Origin: Synergistaceae bacterium
Lineage (GTDB): Bacteria > Synergistota > Synergistia > Synergistales > Synergistaceae
DNA length: 9,641 nt
Reading direction: 5' to 3'
Assembly: GCA_028702015.1 (NCBI GenBank)
Contig: JAQVPO010000030.1
Location: 1-9,641 of the forward strand
The notes below the pieces were generated by a model. That model was not told the DNA's origin. It did not search any database and saw nothing but the letters and a program-made list of their open reading frames with translations. The translations under genes and the position numbers were made by a program. Within the stretch, counting starts at the first letter, position 1, and the number at the start of each line of letters is the position of its first letter. This document shows, in pieces, positions 6,568 through 9,641 of the stretch.

Positions 6568-7449
6568 CTATTGTATTTTTATTTCCGGCAGTGCTGCTGA
6601 TACATAACTCATAAATTTTTTTACAGCCAGAGAAGTTTCTTTAAACGAAGGAACTGCCATACCAAGAACTCGTGAGCAGTTTGGTTCAAGTTCCATAGAA
6701 AGCACGCAGTCTTTGTACCCTTCAAGCATAAGCTCAGGTAATATGCTTACACCGAGACCGTTTGCAACCATAGAAATTATAGTATGGTCATCTGTAGATG
6801 AGAATTTGAGATGAGGCGTTATACTGTACTTATCAAGTATATCATGTATGTCATAATCGGCTCCTCTGGCCGATATAATGAATGTCTGGCAGTTAAAGTC
6901 GGATAACTGAAAGGTTTTTCTCCCTTTGAAAGGATGATCAGGAGGAAGCACCGCCATGAATCTGTCTTTCTGCAGGGAAACAGTATCATAGTCAGCCTGA
7001 TTTTTTATACTGAGAAATCCAATATCGATGCGTTTTTCCTCTAACCAGTCCTCGATTTCCTGAAAACCGCCCTCTATTATATCTATATCAATATTTGGAT
7101 AGTCTATCTGGAAAAGTTTTATTATCTTTGGAAGCCAGGCAAATGAGACACTGCTCAGCGCCCCAATACGTATTACGCCTTTTTCTATGCCTTTGACTGA
7201 TGAAATAAGCTGATCAAGCTGCTCATTCCATCTGACAAGCTCACGTATAGCCGGCATTACCACCATGCCCTCCGGTGTCAGGATCACGCCTGAATTACTG
7301 CGGTACAGGAGGCGGAATCCAAGTTCCTCCTCCAGACTTTTCATCATATGACTGACTCCGGATTGTGTATAGCCAAGCTCCTCACCTGATTTTGTAAGAT
7401 TGCCTGAATCGGCCGCCCGCAAAAAGACCTCGTATTTTCGGATGTCCAT
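6568..7449 (-). CDS. LysR-type transcriptional regulator
   Basis: A 293-residue regulator of standard family length. Residues 1-60 are the winged helix-turn-helix: YEVFLRAADSGNLTKSGEELGYTQSGVSHMMKSLEEEL in outline, with the recognition helix around QSGVSHMMKSLE and the wing at RSNSGVILTPEG. Residues about 92-290 are the periplasmic-binding-protein-like effector domain (VIRIGALSSV, then the EEKRIDIGFL and MAVLPPDHP segments), so a small-molecule co-inducer is expected. The start is the ATG at 7449, with AGGAGG at 7463-7458 at spacing 8; the in-frame GTG at 7470 lies upstream of that site and is rejected. It is convergent with the transport cluster and divergent from the small membrane protein gene at 7793. 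LysR proteins often control a divergent neighbour and themselves. Control of the transport cluster is plausible but unproven. Confidence 0.94.
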   Translation of the reverse strand: MDIRKYEVFLRAADSGNLTKSGEELGYTQSGVSHMMKSLEEELGFRLLYRSNSGVILTPEGMVVMPAIRELVRWNEQLDQLISSVKGIEKGVIRIGALSSVSFAWLPKIIKLFQIDYPNIDIDIIEGGFQEIEDWLEEKRIDIGFLSIKNQADYDTVSLQKDRFMAVLPPDHPFKGRKTFQLSDFNCQTFIISARGADYDIHDILDKYSITPHLKFSSTDDHTIISMVANGLGVSILPELMLEGYKDCVLSMELEPNCSRVLGMAVPSFKETSLAVKKFMSYVSAALPEIKIQ

Positions 7450-7792
7450 ATATATTTCCTCCTGATCCACAGTAAAAATATTTCATGCCGGATACAAATC
7501 CCTATGATTTTACACAGGACAATTAACTTCAATATCCTATTCATTTTCAATTGCTCTTTGCCTGCTCTGGAAATATCATTTTCAGCAGGAAGCATAAAAC
7601 AAAAAGCCGCAGTGCCTATCATTATATCTATATCCTTGCAAAAATTCAGTTTTTCAGCTGATCGACACGCACATGGGAATATTTCATATATACCATTATA
7701 TTTTGTCGTTTTACTGGTTATACCGCCTGTTGTACTATATGCCCACAAAATATAAATACAGCCTGAAACTGGCGAAGAGAGAAGGGATCCTT
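7450..7792. other. Divergent intergenic region between LysR gene and small membrane protein gene
   Basis: A 343-base AT-rich region that must hold the outward promoters of both flanking genes. Seen in it: a spaced inverted repeat CCTGCT-N17-AGCAGG (7561-7566 and 7584-7589), and a poor plus-strand promoter pair TTGTAC (7730-7735) and TATAAA (7751-7756) with only 15 bases between. LysR proteins bind T-N11-A type sites, but these are too frequent in AT-rich sequence to assign one. Open frames here, such as 7504-7755, have no ribosome binding site and no recognisable product. Confidence 0.45.
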
Positions 7793-7921
7793 ATGATACA
7801 TAACATATTTTGGTCTGCCTTAGCAGGGTTAGTGACTTTTGCCATAGTTGCAGCTGTACTAGGTATCGCTTTTGCCGTTGTCTCCATTGTGAAGTATAAA
7901 AACACTGCTCTCAATAGATAA
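7793..7921 (+). CDS. Small single-span membrane protein of unknown function
   Basis: A 42-residue product: MIHNIFWSALAG, then one hydrophobic stretch (about residues 7-34, rich in Ala, Val, Ile and Gly), then a basic tail (KYKNTALNR). The positive tail suggests an N-out, C-in orientation. The start is the ATG at 7793, with a purine-rich GAAGGGA at 7781-7787; the same frame is open further upstream to 7673, but that part lacks a ribosome binding site and reads like non-coding DNA. I do not recognise the family. Very small one-span proteins are known as accessory subunits of sodium symporters and other transporters, but no such transporter is beside it. It stands alone, divergent from the LysR gene and followed by 340 bases without a gene. 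It could be real or chance; the clean hydrophobic span favours real. Confidence 0.5.
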   Translation: MIHNIFWSALAGLVTFAIVAAVLGIAFAVVSIVKYKNTALNR

Positions 7922-8264
7922 ACAAGTATAAAAAACACAAATGCAGCAGACAAAAAGTAAACTCTGTCCTGGCCAAAAAGAGATTAAATCCAACATGTGT
8001 CCGGAGCTGAAAAATTTTGGACGTATACCAAACGATATCATGGAAAACTGAAACCAGTTGCACTGTGCGGTGATAATCAATATTGGAATCGGCTTTTTGC
8101 TACTATAAGACCGCATAACAGGCTTGAAACAACCTGAAGACCTCTTAAGTGAAGCAATATCCTGAGATTTATCTGAAAACAACTACTGACAATCGGTGAA
8201 TTAACGCTCAGCATCAAAACTGCGCAAAAAGACATTTCCTCAATTTACATGCTGCATGAGTAAA
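7922..8264. other. Gene-free stretch before the tRNA-Pro terminator
   Basis: About 340 bases with no supported gene. A plus-strand frame is open from 7988 to a TGA at 8135-8137 and a minus-strand frame from 8182 to 7859. Neither has a ribosome binding site or any family resemblance, and the minus frame overlaps the small membrane protein gene. No repeat, tRNA or strong hairpin was seen. It may be residue of lost genes. Confidence 0.5.
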
Positions 8265-8296
8265 AAAGAGCCTCCCCCTGAAGGGTGAGGCTCTTT
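8265..8296 (-). terminator. Rho-independent terminator of tRNA-Pro
   Basis: On the minus strand a stem AAAGAGCCTC pairs with GAGGCTCTTT around an inner CCC/GGG, with one mismatch and a 4-base loop. It continues as a run of six T on the minus strand (8262-8267). It lies 12 bases beyond the 3' end of the tRNA, so it is clearly the tRNA's terminator. On the plus strand the run is shorter (TTTC), so it may only partly stop transcripts arriving from the left. Confidence 0.92.
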
Positions 8297-8307
8297 CACC
8301 GTTATAT

Positions 8308-8385
8308 TGGTCGGGATGAGAGGATTCGAACCTCCGACCACCTGCACCCCATGCAGGTACGCTAGCCAGACTGCGCTACATCCCG
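8308..8385 (-). tRNA. tRNA-Pro, anticodon GGG
   Basis: A complete cloverleaf on the minus strand. The acceptor strands CGGGATG (8385-8379) and CATCCCG (8318-8312) pair perfectly. The D arm is GCGC-AGTCTGGCTA-GCGT. The anticodon stem CCTGC/GCAGG has the loop ATGGGGT, giving anticodon GGG (8350-8348), which reads CCC and CCT. The T arm is TCGGAGGTTCGAATCCTC-like with the GGTTCGAATCC core. The discriminator A and an encoded CCA end are present (8311-8308). It has its own promoter and terminator and lies downstream of hup on the same strand. Confidence 0.97.
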
Positions 8386-8397
8386 TAAGCAGGGAGT

Positions 8398-8426
8398 ATA
8401 ATAACTCGCAAGAGGCTTTTGGTCAA
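8398..8426 (-). promoter_or_regulatory. Promoter of tRNA-Pro
   Basis: On the minus strand TTGACC (8426-8421) and TATTAT (8403-8398) are separated by exactly 17 bases. The -10 box ends 12 bases before the mature tRNA 5' end, leaving a short leader of a few bases. Matches to the sigma-70 consensus are 5 of 6 in each box. Confidence 0.85.
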
Positions 8427-8436
8427 GTGCTGCAAT

Positions 8437-8471
8437 AAAAAAATCCCAACAAAACCTGTCGGGATTTTTTT
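8437..8471 (-). terminator. Rho-independent terminator of hup
   Basis: AAAAAAATCCC (8437-8447) and GGGATTTTTTT (8461-8471) form a stem. On the minus strand it follows the HU stop by about 30 bases and ends in a seven-T run. The symmetry means it would also act on the plus strand. It separates hup from the tRNA promoter. Confidence 0.92.
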
Positions 8472-8502
8472 ATGATCCAAAGAAACCAAAAAGATATAAA
8501 AA

Positions 8503-8793
8503 CTACTTTTTCTTACAGTTAACTGCTTCTTTGAGGGCCTTACCTGCACGGAAGACGGGTACTTTCTTTGCAGGGATCTGGATGACTTTCTTGGGATCCT
8601 GAGGATTACGGCCCTGACGCGCGGCCCTCTTCTGGACTTCAAACGTCCCGAATCCTACGATCTGAACCTTATCTTCCTTCTTAAGGGAACCGTGGATACC
8701 TGCAAATACTGCATCTACAACTTCTGCAGCCTTTTTCTTAGTGATTCCTTCGACAGACTTTGCTACGGCATTAACGAGATCTGTTTTTGTCAC
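8503..8793 (-). CDS. hup: DNA-binding protein HU
   Basis: A 96-residue nucleoid protein of the HU/IHF family, about the normal 90 residues with a short lysine tail. It begins MTKTDLVNAVAKS. It has the dimer core (KKKAAEVVDAVF), the turn GFGTFEVQKRAARQGRNP (48-64) and the DNA-wrapping arm with the intercalating proline in GRNPQDPKKVIQIPAKK, and then VPVFRAGKALKEAV. It acts as a dimer that bends DNA. The start is GTG at 8793, preceded by AGGAGG (8808-8803) at spacing 9; a longer frame to 8844 would start within the promoter and is rejected. It has its own sigma-70-like promoter and terminator. HU and not IHF is favoured by the sequence style and the lone gene. Confidence 0.95.
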   Translation of the reverse strand: MTKTDLVNAVAKSVEGITKKKAAEVVDAVFAGIHGSLKKEDKVQIVGFGTFEVQKRAARQGRNPQDPKKVIQIPAKKVPVFRAGKALKEAVNCKKK

Positions 8794-8820
8794 CTTCTGC
8801 CACCTCCTGACAAGATTGAC

Positions 8821-8834
8821 ACTGCTAAAGCAGT
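8821..8834. promoter_or_regulatory. Palindrome at the expected hup transcription start
   Basis: ACTGCT-AA-AGCAGT is a perfect 6-2-6 inverted repeat. It begins about 10 bases past the hup -10 box, where an operator or a short 5' mRNA stem would lie. The hup ribosome binding site follows about 12 bases later. Whether a protein binds it is unknown. Confidence 0.4.
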
Positions 8835-8843
8835 ACAATAGCA

Positions 8844-8872
8844 TTTATACCGATAAAAACCGCTCAGGTCAA
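8844..8872 (-). promoter_or_regulatory. Promoter of hup
   Basis: On the minus strand TTGACC (8872-8867) and TATAAA (8849-8844) are 17 bases apart, a near-consensus sigma-70-type promoter. The -35 box lies about 20 bases after the der stop, and no terminator separates them, so some transcripts from der may also read into hup. The -35 box and its surroundings (ACTTGACC in part) are the same as those of the tRNA-Pro promoter. Confidence 0.88.
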
Positions 8873-8891
8873 GTACTTTCGATAAAATAGG

Positions 8892-9641
8892 CTAATTTTC
8901 CGCTCTATTCCTCATAAAAATCTTTATCGGTACTCCAGTGAAGTCTGCCATTGACCTAAGACAGTTTTCTAGATGCCGCTTAAAGGATTTCGAGCAAAGC
9001 TCCGAGTCATTGACAAAAAATATGAACGCCGGCGGAGCTCCGTCCGCCTGAGTACAATAGTATATTTTAAGGCTGTGCCCCTTTCCGTCACCCGGCATCC
9101 TTTCGAAAACAAGAGTTTCCTTGACAAGCCTGTTAAGCTCTGATGTGCTTATCCTTCTTCTTCTATTCTCTTCCACTTTCATAATAAGAGCCGGGATTTT
9201 CGATATGCTTCGCCCTGAATTAGCAGAAATAAAAATTTTAGGGGCATGTGAAGCAAAAGGCAGTTCTTCCTTAAGAAGTTCTGTCATCCTGTCTCCTATC
9301 TTTTCTTCCCTCGGAGCAAGATCCCATTTGTTCATAACGATTATCAGCCCCTTGCCTCTCTCGAGCACCTGCCCTATCAGACGCTTATCCTGTTCTGTTA
9401 CGGGATCCTGGGCATCAAGGAGTACAAGCGCAACATGGCATCTGTCTATCGCCTGATATGTTCTTACATTAGAATAGTATTCGAGATCTGTGTTAACACG
9501 GCTTTTACGTCTCAGACCAGCTGTGTCAAGAAACCTCATTTTGACCCCGCCGATCTCGACCAGCGAGTCGACAACGTCGCGTGTAGTCCCAGCCATTTCA
9601 CTCACCATTGAACGTTCTTCTCCGGCGACAGCATTCAGTAA
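8892..9641 (-). CDS. der: GTPase Der (EngA), C-terminal part (5' end outside window)
   Basis: The frame is open to the right edge and ends at TAG (8894-8892). The visible 249 residues are the second GTPase domain from just after its P-loop (LLNAVAGEER) onward, plus the C-terminal KH-like domain. G2 is AGTTRD (17-22), G3 is DTAG (39-42), G4 is NKWD (104-107) and G5 is SANSG (139-143), where SALTG-type is more usual. The C-terminal domain has the KIYYCTQADGAPPAFIFFVND pattern of Der, in two halves, and ends with PIKIFMRNR. Der is an essential ribosome-assembly GTPase acting on the 50S subunit in the cytoplasm. The first GTPase domain and the P-loop of the second are off the window. It is followed on the same strand by hup with its own promoter. 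Confidence 0.95.
   Translation of the reverse strand, partial: LLNAVAGEERSMVSEMAGTTRDVVDSLVEIGGVKMRFLDTAGLRRKSRVNTDLEYYSNVRTYQAIDRCHVALVLLDAQDPVTEQDKRLIGQVLERGKGLIIVMNKWDLAPREEKIGDRMTELLKEELPFASHAPKIFISANSGRSISKIPALIMKVEENRRRRISTSELNRLVKETLVFERMPGDGKGHSLKIYYCTQADGAPPAFIFFVNDSELCSKSFKRHLENCLRSMADFTGVPIKIFMRNRAEN

Noticed and set aside
7504..7755. Plus-strand open frame of 83 codons between the LysR gene and the small membrane gene.
   Set aside because: No ribosome binding site before its start and hydrophobic but irregular content, as expected of AT-rich intergenic DNA.
7988..8137. Plus-strand open stretch of 49 codons (protein-like composition with several Trp and Tyr).
   Set aside because: No start with a ribosome binding site, bounded by nearby stops, and no recognisable family; kept only as a possible gene remnant.
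7859..8182. Minus-strand open frame of 107 codons.
   Set aside because: No ribosome binding site, overlaps the small membrane protein gene, and no recognisable domain.

Overview
The window looks like a bacterial chromosome segment of moderate GC content (not computed) with ordinary bacterial signals: AGGAGG-type ribosome binding sites, sigma-70-like promoters and hairpin plus T-run terminators. The mix of genes (a YedF-type selenium-metabolism protein, a TAXI-family solute receptor, a NitT/TauT-like ABC uptake system, HU, Der) would fit an anaerobic amino-acid or organic-acid fermenter. My best guess is Synergistota, with Clostridia-like Firmicutes as the alternative. This is inference from gene content and codon style, not from a search.

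Layout. (1) 1-1094, plus strand: the 3' part of a NarL/DegS-class sensor histidine kinase, directly abutting its LuxR-type response regulator. (2) 1095-1698: a 600-base gap with no intact gene. It contains a minus-strand ribosome binding site followed by broken frames, which may be a decayed gene, and a 12-base tandem repeat. (3) 1699-2268, plus: yedF, a TusA-like domain fused to a DsrE-like domain. (4) 2536-6341, plus: a transport cluster made of a secreted TAXI-type receptor, a second secreted receptor of the NitT/TauT ABC class, then the ABC permease and ATPase, which overlap by ATGA. A perfect 11-bp hairpin separates the ABC receptor from the permease. (5) 6568-7449, minus: a LysR-type regulator convergent with the transport cluster. 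A 42-residue single-span membrane protein (7793-7921, plus) is divergent from it. (6) 8265-9641, minus: housekeeping genes in the order der (5' end missing), hup (HU) with its own promoter and terminator, and tRNA-Pro(GGG) with its own promoter and terminator.

How they may work together. The four plus-strand transport genes appear to form one uptake locus for a small organic anion, with the neighbouring LysR protein as the obvious candidate regulator. The substrate cannot be read from sequence. The most unusual points are the TAXI receptor with no TRAP permease in view, placed next to an ABC importer that already has its own receptor; an apparent extra segment in the predicted outside-facing loop of the permease; and the strong hairpin between receptor and permease. 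No mobile element, CRISPR array or phage gene was seen.
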